DNA from: Picosynechococcus sp. PCC 7117
Lineage (GTDB): Bacteria; Cyanobacteriota; Cyanobacteriia; Cyanobacteriales; MRBY01
NCBI RefSeq assembly: GCF_001693275.1
Contig: NZ_CP016477.1
Coordinates: 2,666,001 to 2,730,000 of the forward strand
Direction: 5' to 3'
DNA length: 64,000 nucleotides
Shown: piece after piece, positions 27,649 through 36,321 of the stretch
Numbering within the stretch: position 1 is the first letter of the stretch
Layout: each line of letters starts with the position of its first letter
Program-made: the position numbers and the translations under genes
Notes under the pieces: generated by a model
Database searches by the model: none
The model's input: the letters and a program-made list of their open reading frames with translations, nothing else
What the model was told of the DNA's origin: nothing

Positions 27649-28527
27649 CTAGCCAATACTGGCGAGGGTATCAATGTTTGCCGTGGTCATGTCTTTGCAG
27701 GTGCGTTTAATCAGGCCCGTTAACACTTTACCGGGGCCAATTTCTACGGCCTCTGCAACTTCTAGGGCGCTCAGTTGCTGCATGATTTCGAGCCAACGGA
27801 CAGAACCGGTCATTTGGGCCTTGAGGCGCTCCTTGAGGGCGGCTGCTTGGGTTTCCGGTTGGGGATCGACATTAGACAGTACGGGTACCTGGGCATCGGC
27901 AAAGGTAACGGCATCGAGAATCGCTTCAAATTGGGCGGCGGCTTCGGCCATAAACGGGGAATGGAACGCACCAGAAACATTCAAGGCGATCGCCCGCTTG
28001 GTTTTGACACCATTCATAATCGCATCAACGGCTTCTGGGGTACCGGAAATGACAACTTGTTGTTCGCTGTTGTCGTTGGCGAGGGTCACGCCCTCGGTTG
28101 CCGCAATTTTTTCCATTAATTCAGTACGGTCAAACTTCATCAGGGCCGCCATTTTCCCCCCAGACGCTTGATCCATCAGTTGGGCGCGCTTTTGCACTAA
28201 TTGCAAACCGGCGGCGAAATCATAGACCCCAGCCGCATAAAGAGCGGAATATTCACCGAGGCTGTGGCCCGCCACAAAGTCTACCTGGGGCGCTTTCTCC
28301 CGGTAGCGATCGCAGAGAATCGCCTCTAGCACATAGAGACAGGGTTGGGTGTAAAGGGTGCGGGAGAGGGTCGCTTCATCCCCCTGGCATTTTTCTAGAA
28401 TCGACCAACCGAGGATTGCCTCTGCTTCAGCAAATCTTGCTTTGGCGACGGGATGTTCGGCAAGATCAACACCCATGCCCACCGCTTGAGATCCTTGGCC
28501 CGGAAAGACCCACGCAATTTTACCCAT
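27649..28527 (-). CDS. fabD: Malonyl-CoA:ACP transacylase
   Basis: FabD loads malonyl groups onto acyl carrier protein for fatty-acid elongation. The 292 residues contain the N-terminal VFPGQGSQAVGMG, the nucleophile GHSLGEYSAL (Ser near 89), and the catalytic-His block LNVSGAFHSPFM. The C-terminal AVEIGPGKVLTGLIKRT is also diagnostic. The protein is complete. It is not next to other fab genes here. The gene is probably transcribed with the downstream transaldolase. Confidence 0.97.
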   Translation of the reverse strand: MGKIAWVFPGQGSQAVGMGVDLAEHPVAKARFAEAEAILGWSILEKCQGDEATLSRTLYTQPCLYVLEAILCDRYREKAPQVDFVAGHSLGEYSALYAAGVYDFAAGLQLVQKRAQLMDQASGGKMAALMKFDRTELMEKIAATEGVTLANDNSEQQVVISGTPEAVDAIMNGVKTKRAIALNVSGAFHSPFMAEAAAQFEAILDAVTFADAQVPVLSNVDPQPETQAAALKERLKAQMTGSVRWLEIMQQLSALEVAEAVEIGPGKVLTGLIKRTCKDMTTANIDTLASIG

Positions 28528-28610
28528 TACACACGCTCGTTATTGTTGCTACAAAAATTTTCCAGACTTGATTATAGGGGATGGCGATCGCCCCTCATTT
28601 TTTCCCAGGC

Positions 28611-29960
28611 TTACAAAGCTCCGGCTGCCGTCTGATCAATCACCCCAAAGCCAAGGTGCGACGTAATATTTAGCGCCTGGAGTACCGGTTCACTGTCTGC
28701 CCCCTGGAGATAGTCAATGACCGTCACTGCACAGTTCCCCTGTTTCACCGCCCAAATATCCTGGGGCTGTAGTCCCATCAAGCGACAGAGAATCACCTTG
28801 TTAATGGCATCATGGGCGACCACTAAACCCACTTGATTCGGGGTTTGGCTATACTGCGCCACAATCTCATCCCAGGCTTCGTTGGCCCGGTCCCACACCT
28901 GTTGGAGATTTTCCCCCTCTGGCATCTGGACTGTTTCTGGCTTGGTTTTCCACTGGGCCAGCATGCCGGGGAAGCCCGCTTCAATGTCAGCTTCTAGTTT
29001 GCCTTCCCAGAGGCCATGGCCAATTTCTTCTAATTTAGGGTGGGTACCCAACACCACCCCAGGATGGGCTTGCAGAATGATTTCAGCGGTTTCTTTGGGC
29101 CGACTCATGGGGCTAGTCATGCCGAAATGCAGGGTCACATCCTTAAGGAATGCACGGGCTTTGGCGGCTTGGGCTTGGCCATTCTCATTTAATGGAATAT
29201 CCATGGTGCCTTGGAAACGCCCTTCCTTATTCCAGTTGGTTTCCCCGTGGCGCACGAGCAGCAAACGGAGACCTTTGTGGCCCGGACGGTAGCTGGGGAG
29301 GGGCAGGCCGAGGTGGGCCGTTTGGTTAATTGATTCAAATTGAACAATGTCTCCCAACTGGCCGACAAAATTCAGCACATTGATGCAGCAGTTAGATTGT
29401 TGAATGCTCTGATATTTACTGGGGGGGATGCCCGCCGCACTCATCAATAAACAGCGGTTGATGCCATTGTGGGCGACGATTAAAATAGTCTCCCCTTGGT
29501 GTTTGGCGAGGATTTCCTGCCAAAATTGTCGGGCTTGGTCATAGAGGTCTTTAACCGGAGAGTGCTCGCTCCCATCGGCGTGGGTCATCACAAATTCAGC
29601 GGGATTTTCGTGCCAGAGGCGATAGGCTTCTGGATATTGTTCTTTGACGTCACTTTTGAGGAGTTTTTCCCACTGGGGCAAATTAATTTCTAGCAGACCC
29701 TCACTGGTGATGGGAGCGGGGGCCTTGTCGAGGTGCTGGTGGATAATTCCAGCGGTTTGCTTGGCCCGTTGGAGGGGGCTGCAATAGATCGCAGCAAAGT
29801 CGATGCCCTGGAGGGTTTGGCCTACGGTGGCGGCGTCGGCACAGCCTTTGTCGGTGAGTACTGATTCATCACAACGGCCCTGGATCATTTTGAGGGCGTT
29901 ATAGCTACTTTGTCCGTGACGCACGATTATGACGCGGGTTGCCACCTTGGTTTCCTCCAT
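28611..29960 (-). CDS. Two-domain histidine phosphatase (phosphoglycerate-mutase fold)
   Basis: This 449-residue protein has two complete histidine-phosphatase domains in tandem. Domain 1 has VIIVRHGQSSYN and ILIVAHNGINR. Domain 2, starting near residue 228, has LLLVRHGETNWN, MTSPMSRPKETAE and GLVVAHDAIN. Both RHG catalytic motifs and both second His residues are intact. Annotated relatives are called phosphoglycerate mutase or 2-carboxy-D-arabinitol-1-phosphatase; the latter removes a Rubisco inhibitor and is an attractive but unproven alternative in a photosynthetic cell. The fold is certain, the substrate is not. Confidence 0.85.
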   Translation of the reverse strand: MEETKVATRVIIVRHGQSSYNALKMIQGRCDESVLTDKGCADAATVGQTLQGIDFAAIYCSPLQRAKQTAGIIHQHLDKAPAPITSEGLLEINLPQWEKLLKSDVKEQYPEAYRLWHENPAEFVMTHADGSEHSPVKDLYDQARQFWQEILAKHQGETILIVAHNGINRCLLMSAAGIPPSKYQSIQQSNCCINVLNFVGQLGDIVQFESINQTAHLGLPLPSYRPGHKGLRLLLVRHGETNWNKEGRFQGTMDIPLNENGQAQAAKARAFLKDVTLHFGMTSPMSRPKETAEIILQAHPGVVLGTHPKLEEIGHGLWEGKLEADIEAGFPGMLAQWKTKPETVQMPEGENLQQVWDRANEAWDEIVAQYSQTPNQVGLVVAHDAINKVILCRLMGLQPQDIWAVKQGNCAVTVIDYLQGADSEPVLQALNITSHLGFGVIDQTAAGAL

Positions 29961-30060
29961 TATTTGGGTGTGGTGTTGCGAGGGGGGAATTTTTGCCTAC
30001 ACCATAGTATCTGGTTCGGGGTCAGGGGAAAAGGTGAAGTTCGGGCTATGATTTTGGGGC

Positions 30061-30600
30061 ATGAATACGGGGAAATTTTTTGCAATGGAACGGGCTGTGG
30101 ATGTGGCGATCGCCCTCGGAAGTAACTTGGGTAACTCCTTAGAAATCTTAGAAAATGCCATTCAACATTTGAGCGAACATCCGGCGATCGCCCTAACGGC
30201 TCGGTCTGCTTGGTACCGCACAGCCCCGGTCGGCCCGCCACAACCGGACTACATCAATGGTTGCGTGACTGGTCAGGTGCGCAATCTCAGTCCCGAAGCT
30301 CTCCTCGAAATCCTGTTGGCGATCGAGCAAGTATTTGGACGGGAACGGCGAGAACGTTGGGGGGCGCGGACGTTGGATTTGGATTTGCTTTTGTATGGCC
30401 AGGACATGATTTATCTGCCCCATTTGCAGGTGCCCCACCCCCGGATGCAGGAACGGGCCTTTGTGTTGGTGCCTCTAGCAGAGATTGCGCCCCATTGGTG
30501 TGAACCCCGGACCCAACGAACGATCCAAGCCCTCAAGGAACGGCTTCCCCTCACTGGAATTCAGAGATTAGACAGCGAAACTACGGGGAACCATTATTGA
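30061..30600 (+). CDS. folK: 2-amino-4-hydroxy-6-hydroxymethyldihydropteridine diphosphokinase
   Basis: FolK transfers pyrophosphate from ATP to the hydroxymethyl-pterin in folate synthesis. The 179-residue protein has VAIALGSNLGNSLEIL, SAWYRTAPVGPPQPDYINGC, RERWGARTLDLDLLLYG (the Mg-binding Asp pair) and LQVPHPRMQERAFVLVPLAEIAP, all canonical. The start could be ATG 30061 or ATG 30085 (MERAVDVAIALG); the second removes eight residues that are not conserved in the family. Confidence 0.96.
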   Translation: MNTGKFFAMERAVDVAIALGSNLGNSLEILENAIQHLSEHPAIALTARSAWYRTAPVGPPQPDYINGCVTGQVRNLSPEALLEILLAIEQVFGRERRERWGARTLDLDLLLYGQDMIYLPHLQVPHPRMQERAFVLVPLAEIAPHWCEPRTQRTIQALKERLPLTGIQRLDSETTGNHY

Positions 30601-30696
30601 TTGTAAATATCTCCCCCTAGGAAAAGCAGCGGCAACGGTAATTCTGACTATGATGGAAGATATTGGACGAATGGCAATATTTGGTGGAGTGTTCCC

Positions 30697-31509
30697 ATGG
30701 TGCGTATTTTTTCTAGGCTGTTGGGTGGTATGGGTCTAGCCTTGGTTTTGGGAGGAACATTGACGCCGGCGATCGCCCAAGCGCGCCCCTGTGGTTCGAC
30801 TCCTTGCCTCTTCGCCCAAGGTGCTGGCATGACCGCCGATTCAGTGGATGAATTGGTATTCCAGGGCAATGAATATTACGACCAAGGGCAATATGAACTG
30901 GCCCTCGCCGCCTACGATGCCGCCTTGATTTTGAATGCGAACGATGCAGAGCTTTGGATCTGGCGGGGCGTTACCCTAGGGGCCTTGGGGCAGCACGAAG
31001 AGGAATTGGCCAGCTATGATCAGGCGATCGCCCTTGACCCCGATCAAAACCTGGTGTGGTACAACCGGGGCGTTGTGTTAGGAGCTTTAGAGCGCTACGA
31101 AGAAGAACTGGCTAGCTATGACCGCGCCCTGGAACTGGATCCAGGGGATGTGGATGCTTGGTATAACCGGGGTATTGCCCTGGGCTTTCTGGAACGCTAT
31201 GAAGAAGAATTAGCCAGCTACGATCAAGTACTAGCGTTAGATCCCGCAGATGTGGATGCCTGGTTTAATAAAGGCTATGTTCTGGCCGATCTAGGTCGCC
31301 ATGAAGAAGCGATCGCCACCTATGCCGCCCTCCTAGCACTCGATCCCGACGACGCCGAAGCCTGGAATAATCAGGGTATTTCCCTCGAAGCACTGGGGCG
31401 CTATGCCGAGGCGATCGCCAGCTATGACCAAGCCCTCGCCATTGACCCAGACTACGAAGACGCTTTGATCAACCGAGAAATTGCCCAAGCTGCCCTAGAG
31501 CAACTTTAA
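30697..31509 (+). CDS. Secreted TPR-repeat protein
   Basis: This 270-residue protein has a clear signal peptide (residues 1 to about 28, ending TPAIAQA). About six regular 34-residue tetratricopeptide repeats follow, from 55 to 262. The repeats are unusually alike, with recurring EELASYDQALALDP and AWYNRGIALG, which points to recent internal duplication. The sequence is acidic (many Asp/Glu), unlike the other TPR protein in the window. It is probably a periplasmic or membrane-associated scaffold. Partners are unknown, and it stands alone. Confidence 0.8.
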   Translation: MVRIFSRLLGGMGLALVLGGTLTPAIAQARPCGSTPCLFAQGAGMTADSVDELVFQGNEYYDQGQYELALAAYDAALILNANDAELWIWRGVTLGALGQHEEELASYDQAIALDPDQNLVWYNRGVVLGALERYEEELASYDRALELDPGDVDAWYNRGIALGFLERYEEELASYDQVLALDPADVDAWFNKGYVLADLGRHEEAIATYAALLALDPDDAEAWNNQGISLEALGRYAEAIASYDQALAIDPDYEDALINREIAQAALEQL

Positions 31510-31533
31510 ACTTCAACTAAATCAATCTTTATC

Positions 31534-31565
31534 AAAAAAAATACCCAGCTCCGGTGATGGGTATT
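31534..31565 (-). terminator. Rho-independent terminator of smtA
   Basis: On the minus strand, 45 bases past the smtA stop, an 8-bp perfect stem (AATACCCA with TGGGTATT) closes a 10-base loop. It runs into a tract of T residues, a standard intrinsic terminator. Confidence 0.8.
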
Positions 31566-31609
31566 GCTTCAGCTTATAAATTTGGCTCAACTTTTTTCTA
31601 TTGATGGCT

Positions 31610-31780
31610 CTATTGGTGACAAGTACAGCCCCCATGGCCACAGCCTTCACTCCCTGCGGGATGGCCATCGGCACAGGCTTGGCTGCAATAGCTCTTACCT
31701 TCCTTTTGGATAGCGCTATTGAGATCCACGATGCAAAGACAAGATTCACAGGCACACTTCATTTGGGTCACAGTTACCAT
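31610..31780 (-). CDS. smtA: Bacterial metallothionein SmtA
   Basis: This 56-residue metallothionein binds zinc and cadmium in the cytosol and buffers excess metal. The ATG at 31778-31780 opens MVTVTQMKCACESCLC. Nine Cys and three His are present in the SmtA arrangement (CACESCLC, YCSQAC, GCGHGGCTCH), the same counts as the characterised Synechococcus PCC 7942 protein. A good ribosome-binding site (GGAGG, complement of 31789-31793) lies eight bases before the ATG. The gene is divergent from smtB with two operator palindromes between them, and it ends in a terminator. It is short, which makes it easy to miss in ORF calling. Confidence 0.95.
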   Translation of the reverse strand: MVTVTQMKCACESCLCIVDLNSAIQKEGKSYCSQACADGHPAGSEGCGHGGCTCHQ

Positions 31781-31813
31781 GGTTTAAACCTCCAAGGTAT
31801 TGTCTTAAATAGT

Positions 31814-31827
31814 TGAACGATTGTTCA
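31814..31827. promoter_or_regulatory. SmtB operator palindrome, smtA-proximal
   Basis: TGAACGATTGTTCA is a 14-base inverted repeat (TGAAC / GTTCA) 34 bases upstream of the smtA ATG. It matches the core half-sites bound by SmtB/ArsR zinc sensors. Its location would block smtA transcription. Binding is inferred from family knowledge. Confidence 0.75.
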
Positions 31828-31842
31828 CATTTTTAGATTAAC

Positions 31843-31862
31843 ACATGAACAACTATTCAGGT
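31843..31862. promoter_or_regulatory. SmtB operator palindrome, smtB-proximal
   Basis: ACATGAACAACTATTCAGGT contains TGAAC-4-ATTCA. As I recall, it closely resembles the S1/S2 12-2-12 operator of the PCC 7942 smt locus (CATGAACA..TATTCA). Its centre lies 32 bases from that of the other palindrome, about three helical turns, so both dimers could sit on the same face. It probably also autoregulates smtB. Confidence 0.75.
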
Positions 31863-31882
31863 ATTGTTTGGATCAACGAACC

Positions 31883-32209
31883 ATGACAGACCACAGTGGC
31901 AAAATCTTGAACCAAGTCAAGGCCCAACGGATGGCCGAATTTTTTGGTGTCTTGGGGGATGCCAATCGCTGGCGTATTCTTTCGGCCCTGGCCACCGGAG
32001 AGATGCGGGTGGGGGAACTCGCCGCCGCCGTTGAAATGAGTGAATCGGCTGTCTCCCACCAACTAAGAACCCTGCGCACGGCACGTTTAGTGAGCTATCG
32101 CAAGGAAGGGCGGAATGTGATTTATCGCCTCAAGGATCACCACATTCTTAATCTTTATCGTGACGCTTCGGAGCACCTAGACGAACCAGAGGATGGACAC
32201 ACCCACTAA
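31883..32209 (+). CDS. smtB: SmtB/ArsR-family zinc-responsive repressor
   Basis: This winged-helix dimeric repressor releases DNA when zinc binds. From ATG 31883 ([11 protein letters not shown]) it is 108 residues; a TTG five codons upstream is a less likely start. The recognition helix is [22 protein letters not shown]. The alpha-5 zinc site is conserved exactly: [17 protein letters not shown] gives Asp-x-His and His-x-x-Glu with the spacing of Asp104, His106, His117 and Glu120 in PCC 7942 SmtB. The alpha-3N Cys is replaced by Arg in EMRVGELA, and the whole protein has no Cys. It is divergent from smtA; its stop overlaps the end of gmd by four bases. Confidence 0.93.
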   Translation: MTDHSGKILNQVKAQRMAEFFGVLGDANRWRILSALATGEMRVGELAAAVEMSESAVSHQLRTLRTARLVSYRKEGRNVIYRLKDHHILNLYRDASEHLDEPEDGHTH

Positions 32210-33285
32210 TCAACGCGGCTGCCGGTTGCTTGGCGGATATAGGCTTGATCTGCCTCGTAGAGTTTGCCCATCGCTGGATTGTGGGGCGGTAAACCCAAAA
32301 TGGCAAGATCTGCTTCGACCATAATCCCGACGAGGGTCGGAAAATCAATACTCGGCTCCCAGTTCAGTTGTTTTTTAGCCTTTGTGGGATCGCCAATGAG
32401 TAAGTCCACCTCGGCAGGACGGAGATAACGGCGGTCAAAGGCGACATAATCTTCCCAGTTTAGATTAACGTAGGCGAAGGCGGTTTCTAAAAATTGGCGG
32501 ACTGAATAGGTTTCCCCTGTGGCAATGACATAGTCGTCGGGTTTGTCCTGCTGCAACATCAGCCACATCGCCCGCACATAGTCTTTTGCATAACCCCAGT
32601 CCCGCTTGGAATCGAGGTTGCCGAGGTACAGTTTGTCCTGCTGTCCGGCGATAATTCGGGTGATCGCCCTGGTGATTTTCCGAGTAACGAAGGTTTCCCC
32701 CCGGCGTGGCCCTTCATGGTTAAACAAAATGCCATTGCAAGCAAACAGATCATAGGATTCGCGGTAGTTCACCGTTTGCCAGTAGCCATAGACCTTGGCG
32801 CAGGCGTAGGGACTGCGGGGATAAAAGGGGGTCGTTTCCTTTTGGGGCACCTCTTGCACAAGGCCAAACATTTCCGACGAACCGGCTTGGTAGAAGCGTA
32901 CTTCATTGCCCGTCCGTTCCTGGTAGTCCCGAATCGCTTCTAGGATACGCAGCGTCCCCATCGCCACGGTATCCACGGTATATTCCGGCGAATCAAAGCT
33001 CACCCGCACATGGGATTGGGCACCCAGATTGTAAACTTCATGGGGCTGGATTTTTTCGATTAATTTTCCTAGGGATGTGCCATCGGTGAGATCCCCGTAA
33101 TGAAGAAAGAACCGAGCGTCGGGGGTATGGGGATCGACATAGAGATGGTCAATGCGGTCGGTATTAAAGGTAGAAGCGCGACGGATAATGCCATGAACTT
33201 CGTAACCCTTTTCGAGGAGTAGCTCCGCCAAATAGGAGCCATCTTGTCCGGTGATCCCTGTTACCAGTGCTTTTCGATTACCCAT
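32206..33285 (-). CDS. gmd: GDP-mannose 4,6-dehydratase
   Basis: Gmd converts GDP-mannose to GDP-4-keto-6-deoxymannose, the precursor of GDP-fucose or GDP-rhamnose used in surface polysaccharides. The 359-residue SDR protein has the NADP-binding [25 protein letters not shown] at the N-terminus, the diagnostic [17 protein letters not shown], and the catalytic YxxxK in [31 protein letters not shown] and the C-terminal [24 protein letters not shown] complete it. The usual partner fcl is not adjacent. It has a 4-base tail overlap with convergent smtB. Confidence 0.96.
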   Translation of the reverse strand: MGNRKALVTGITGQDGSYLAELLLEKGYEVHGIIRRASTFNTDRIDHLYVDPHTPDARFFLHYGDLTDGTSLGKLIEKIQPHEVYNLGAQSHVRVSFDSPEYTVDTVAMGTLRILEAIRDYQERTGNEVRFYQAGSSEMFGLVQEVPQKETTPFYPRSPYACAKVYGYWQTVNYRESYDLFACNGILFNHEGPRRGETFVTRKITRAITRIIAGQQDKLYLGNLDSKRDWGYAKDYVRAMWLMLQQDKPDDYVIATGETYSVRQFLETAFAYVNLNWEDYVAFDRRYLRPAEVDLLIGDPTKAKKQLNWEPSIDFPTLVGIMVEADLAILGLPPHNPAMGKLYEADQAYIRQATGSRVD

Positions 33286-33361
33286 GGAGCTCGTGTTTAC
33301 TCAACATATCAATTAAGCAATTTTAGAACAGTATTCACCGATATGGACTTTAAGACGCCAT

Positions 33362-34252
33362 TTACATGGTGCCCTTAAAAAGACCCTGGGGCCGCACCAA
33401 CAGCAAGACCACCATAATGAACAGCGCAACCCCCAGCTTGTAGTCTGGGCCAAGCCAGGCCACACTGAGTTCTTGGGCAATGCCAATCACAAAAGCACCG
33501 GCGATCGCCCCGTAGGGATTGCCAATGCCCCCCAAGATCACCGAGGCAAACATCGGCAAAATTAAAAACCAGCCCATATTCGGCCGCACCGTGGTGATCA
33601 GCCCGTACATACTGCCGGCGATCGCCGTTAAAGTCCCTGTAATAATCCAAGTCCAGAGCACCACCCGTTCCACATCAATGCCGGACACCCGTGCCAGGTC
33701 AATATTGTCAGCTACTGCCCGCATCGCTTTGCCAACCTTGCTATTTTGCAGGATAAAATGCAGCCCTAAAATTACTAAAACCGTCAGCACCATCACCACG
33801 ACCCGATAGTAGGCAATACGCAAATCTGGCACCGTTTCCGGGAGTCCCACAAGTTCGGTCAAGTTAATGGCCCGTACCACCGGAAGATCATATTGTTGAT
33901 TGCCACTGCCCCAAATAAACAGCACTGCACTACGGATAAACAGTGCCAAACCAATGGAGATGATGATCAAGGTTGTCGGTGTCGCCCGCTTATCTCGCAT
34001 CGGCTGCCAGAGTAATTTTTCTGCCACGAGCATCCCACCAATGGTGCCAAAGGCCCCTACCACCATCGACAGCCAAATATTTAACCCCAGGGAATTACTT
34101 AGCCAGGTAATGTAGGCTCCCAAGGTCATATAATCCCCGTGGGCAAAATTGGATAAGCGCAGAATCCCGTAGGTTAGGGTCAGTCCCACGGCAGCAAGGG
34201 CCAGGATACTCCCGACCGACAGACCATTGAGAACGAGTTGCAGGGTGTCCAT
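33362..34252 (-). CDS. Branched-chain/neutral amino-acid ABC transporter permease (LivH/NatD type)
   Basis: This 296-residue inner-membrane permease of the hydrophobic amino-acid transporter family has about eight helices. It shows LNGLSVGSILALAAVGLTLTYGILRLSNFAHGDYMTLGAY at the N-terminus, and GKAMRAVADNIDLARVSGIDVERV, the cytoplasmic coupling loop that docks on the ATPase. It ends LLVRPQGLFKG, as LivH proteins do. In cyanobacteria the equivalent is NatD of the N-I neutral amino-acid system, whose genes are scattered, as here. The exact substrate range is inferred from family only. Confidence 0.92.
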   Translation of the reverse strand: MDTLQLVLNGLSVGSILALAAVGLTLTYGILRLSNFAHGDYMTLGAYITWLSNSLGLNIWLSMVVGAFGTIGGMLVAEKLLWQPMRDKRATPTTLIIISIGLALFIRSAVLFIWGSGNQQYDLPVVRAINLTELVGLPETVPDLRIAYYRVVVMVLTVLVILGLHFILQNSKVGKAMRAVADNIDLARVSGIDVERVVLWTWIITGTLTAIAGSMYGLITTVRPNMGWFLILPMFASVILGGIGNPYGAIAGAFVIGIAQELSVAWLGPDYKLGVALFIMVVLLLVRPQGLFKGTM

Positions 34253-34408
34253 GGCGAAGGTGAAGGTAAGGGCTAAGGAAATAAAAAATGAATTAATCTT
34301 ACCAAGCCTACCTTGGCAGGGGAAAACTGGGAACGCAGAGGGGAATGCTACAATTTGAAGCCATAAAATCTTCCCTATTTAAACCCATAAAATTCCCCTT
34401 CCGGTGCT

Positions 34409-34615
34409 ATGCAAGAGTTTTTTGAGAACGTCCTCCGCTACCCCCGTTACATGATCAGTTTGATCCTGGGGATTTTTATCAGTGTATTTGAATGGCTGAA
34501 GCCGCTATTTTTTAAAAATAAAGCGACGGCCACCGCCACGATTGGGCTTTTGGTGGGTCTCTTTGCGTTTCTCTACTTCACCCTGCGGGCAATGCTTGGT
34601 TTAAGTGTTGTTTAG
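34409..34615 (+). CDS. ycf33: DUF751 / Ycf33 family small membrane protein
   Basis: This is a 68-residue protein with two hydrophobic helices (about 15-30 and 45-65) and the family pattern NVLRYPRYMISLILGIF...LFAFLYFTLRAMLGLS. Ycf33/DUF751 proteins are encoded in cyanobacteria and some algal plastids and are presumed thylakoid proteins; their role is not settled. It is a monocistronic gene between the LivH permease and the ATP-grasp gene. Confidence 0.85.
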   Translation: MQEFFENVLRYPRYMISLILGIFISVFEWLKPLFFKNKATATATIGLLVGLFAFLYFTLRAMLGLSVV

Positions 34616-34701
34616 CTTTTTTGTAAGCTGGACAGAAAATTTTAAGATCAGACGTAGGGTGGTCAAAAACGATCCTATGAGTTCGATCTGGGCAAAAAAC
34701 G

Positions 34702-36246
34702 GTGCATAATCCTTCTTTCCAGACCTTTGCGGCCTTACAACAGCAACTGCGCCAGCGTTGGCAAGATTCGGCTGATTTTGAGGCGGACGATCAAGATATT
34801 TTAGTGGTGCCTTCTTTTAGTGTGGATCAGCGGGTCGGCCAGAAGGTGCCTGGATTTTTGCATTATGAAGAGCGGTTACTGTTCTCACTGATTCGCCTGC
34901 GCAATCCCCACACGCGCTTGATTTACGTTACTGCCCAACCGCTCGCTCCCTTAATTATTGATTATTATCTCCAGCTCCTATCGGGAATTCCGTTTTCCCA
35001 TGCCCGCGATCGCCTGCTCTTGGTGACCACCTATGACAACTCCTACAAACCTTTAACCCAAAAGATTTTGGAGCGGCCCCGGCTGGTGGAAAGAATTCGC
35101 CGCGCCCTGCGCCCCAACCAGTCCTATATGGTGTGTTACAACTCAACGCCCCTAGAACAGGAACTGTCAGAAAAACTGCAAATTCCCCTCTTTGCCGCTA
35201 GCCCCAGCCTGAACTATTGGGGCTCGAAAAGTGGCAGTCGCGAGATCTTTCAGACGGCGGGTGTTCCGTTTCCCGATGGCAGTGCTTTGGTAAAAACGGT
35301 GCCGGAATTGATCCAGGTTACGGCGCAACTATGGGAGCGACAACCCCACCTCAAACGAATCGTGATCAAACTAAACGAGGGCTTTTCGGGGGAAGGGAAT
35401 GCAGTGTTAAAGTTACCTGCTCTGTCGCCAGGAGCCAGTTTTACGGAACATTGTGAACAGATTGCGGCGGCTTTGCCCAAGCTCAGTTTCCAGGCCAGCG
35501 GCGAAACCTGGGATAATTTTGCCTCGCGCATTCCCGAACTAGGGGCGATCGCCGAAGCCTTTATCGAAGGAGATCCAAAGCGATCGCCCAGTGTCCAAGG
35601 GTTAATTACGCCCAGTGGCGAAGTCCAAATCCTCTCGACCCACGACCAAATTCTGGGGGGACAGGATGGCCAAATTTACTTAGGATGCCATTTTCCAGCC
35701 GCCAGCGAATATCGCCTACAGTTACAGGAACTGGGCCTAAAAGTCGGCAAGATTCTCGCTGAAAAGGGAGCGATGGAACGCTATGGCGTTGATTTTATCG
35801 CCACCGAAAACCCCGACCACAGTTGGGATCTCCAGGCCATTGAAATTAACCTCCGCAAAGGGGGCACCACCCATCCGCTGATGACATTGCAACTGTTAAC
35901 CAACGGCTTCTATGACTGCGCTACAGGGTCATTCTTCACCCCCCAACACCAGAAAAAATACTACATTGCCTCCGACAATCTCCAGAAACCCCAATACCAA
36001 GGCCTCCTGCCCAGTGATTTGATGGATATCATCGCCGCCCATGGCCTCCATTTCGACAGCAGTACGAAAACAGGGAGCGTGTTTCACCTGATGGGCACTC
36101 TTTCAGAATTTGGCAAATTAGGGCTGACCAGCATTGGGAATTCTCCCGAAGAAGCCGCCCAAATTTATCAACAGGTCGAGCAAGCTTTGGATTTAGAGAC
36201 AACCAGTCAACGCCCTGCAACGGTCACGCTTCCCTTGACGTGGTAA
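34702..36246 (+). CDS. ATP-grasp carboxylate-amine ligase (PGM1-related peptide ligase)
   Basis: This 514-residue protein is related to ATP-grasp enzymes described as peptide ligases of the PGM1 type in pheganomycin biosynthesis. The N-terminal half binds substrate and shows HYEERLLFSLIRLRNPHTRLIYVTAQP. The central part has the nucleotide-grasp core RIVIKLNEGFSGEGNAVLKLP (Lys in beta strand plus glycine-rich loop, near 223-243). A C-terminal Mg-binding block YGVDFIATENP...LQAIEINLRKGGTTHPL (near 365-395) has Glu/Asn ligands. No biosynthetic cluster surrounds it, so it may make an intracellular amide or peptide conjugate. The start is GTG 34702. Substrates are unknown. Confidence 0.8.
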   Translation: MHNPSFQTFAALQQQLRQRWQDSADFEADDQDILVVPSFSVDQRVGQKVPGFLHYEERLLFSLIRLRNPHTRLIYVTAQPLAPLIIDYYLQLLSGIPFSHARDRLLLVTTYDNSYKPLTQKILERPRLVERIRRALRPNQSYMVCYNSTPLEQELSEKLQIPLFAASPSLNYWGSKSGSREIFQTAGVPFPDGSALVKTVPELIQVTAQLWERQPHLKRIVIKLNEGFSGEGNAVLKLPALSPGASFTEHCEQIAAALPKLSFQASGETWDNFASRIPELGAIAEAFIEGDPKRSPSVQGLITPSGEVQILSTHDQILGGQDGQIYLGCHFPAASEYRLQLQELGLKVGKILAEKGAMERYGVDFIATENPDHSWDLQAIEINLRKGGTTHPLMTLQLLTNGFYDCATGSFFTPQHQKKYYIASDNLQKPQYQGLLPSDLMDIIAAHGLHFDSSTKTGSVFHLMGTLSEFGKLGLTSIGNSPEEAAQIYQQVEQALDLETTSQRPATVTLPLTW

Positions 36247-36321
36247 GTCTTTTCTAAGGAACCTCAATCCGTATTCTTGGGCAAGATGCCACAGCACCAC
36301 CTTTGAGAAGGGCTGAGGGCT

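Noticed and set aside
31522-31755. 77-codon minus-strand ORF over smtA
   Set aside because: It is in another frame from the clear metallothionein gene at 31610-31780 and crosses its terminator.
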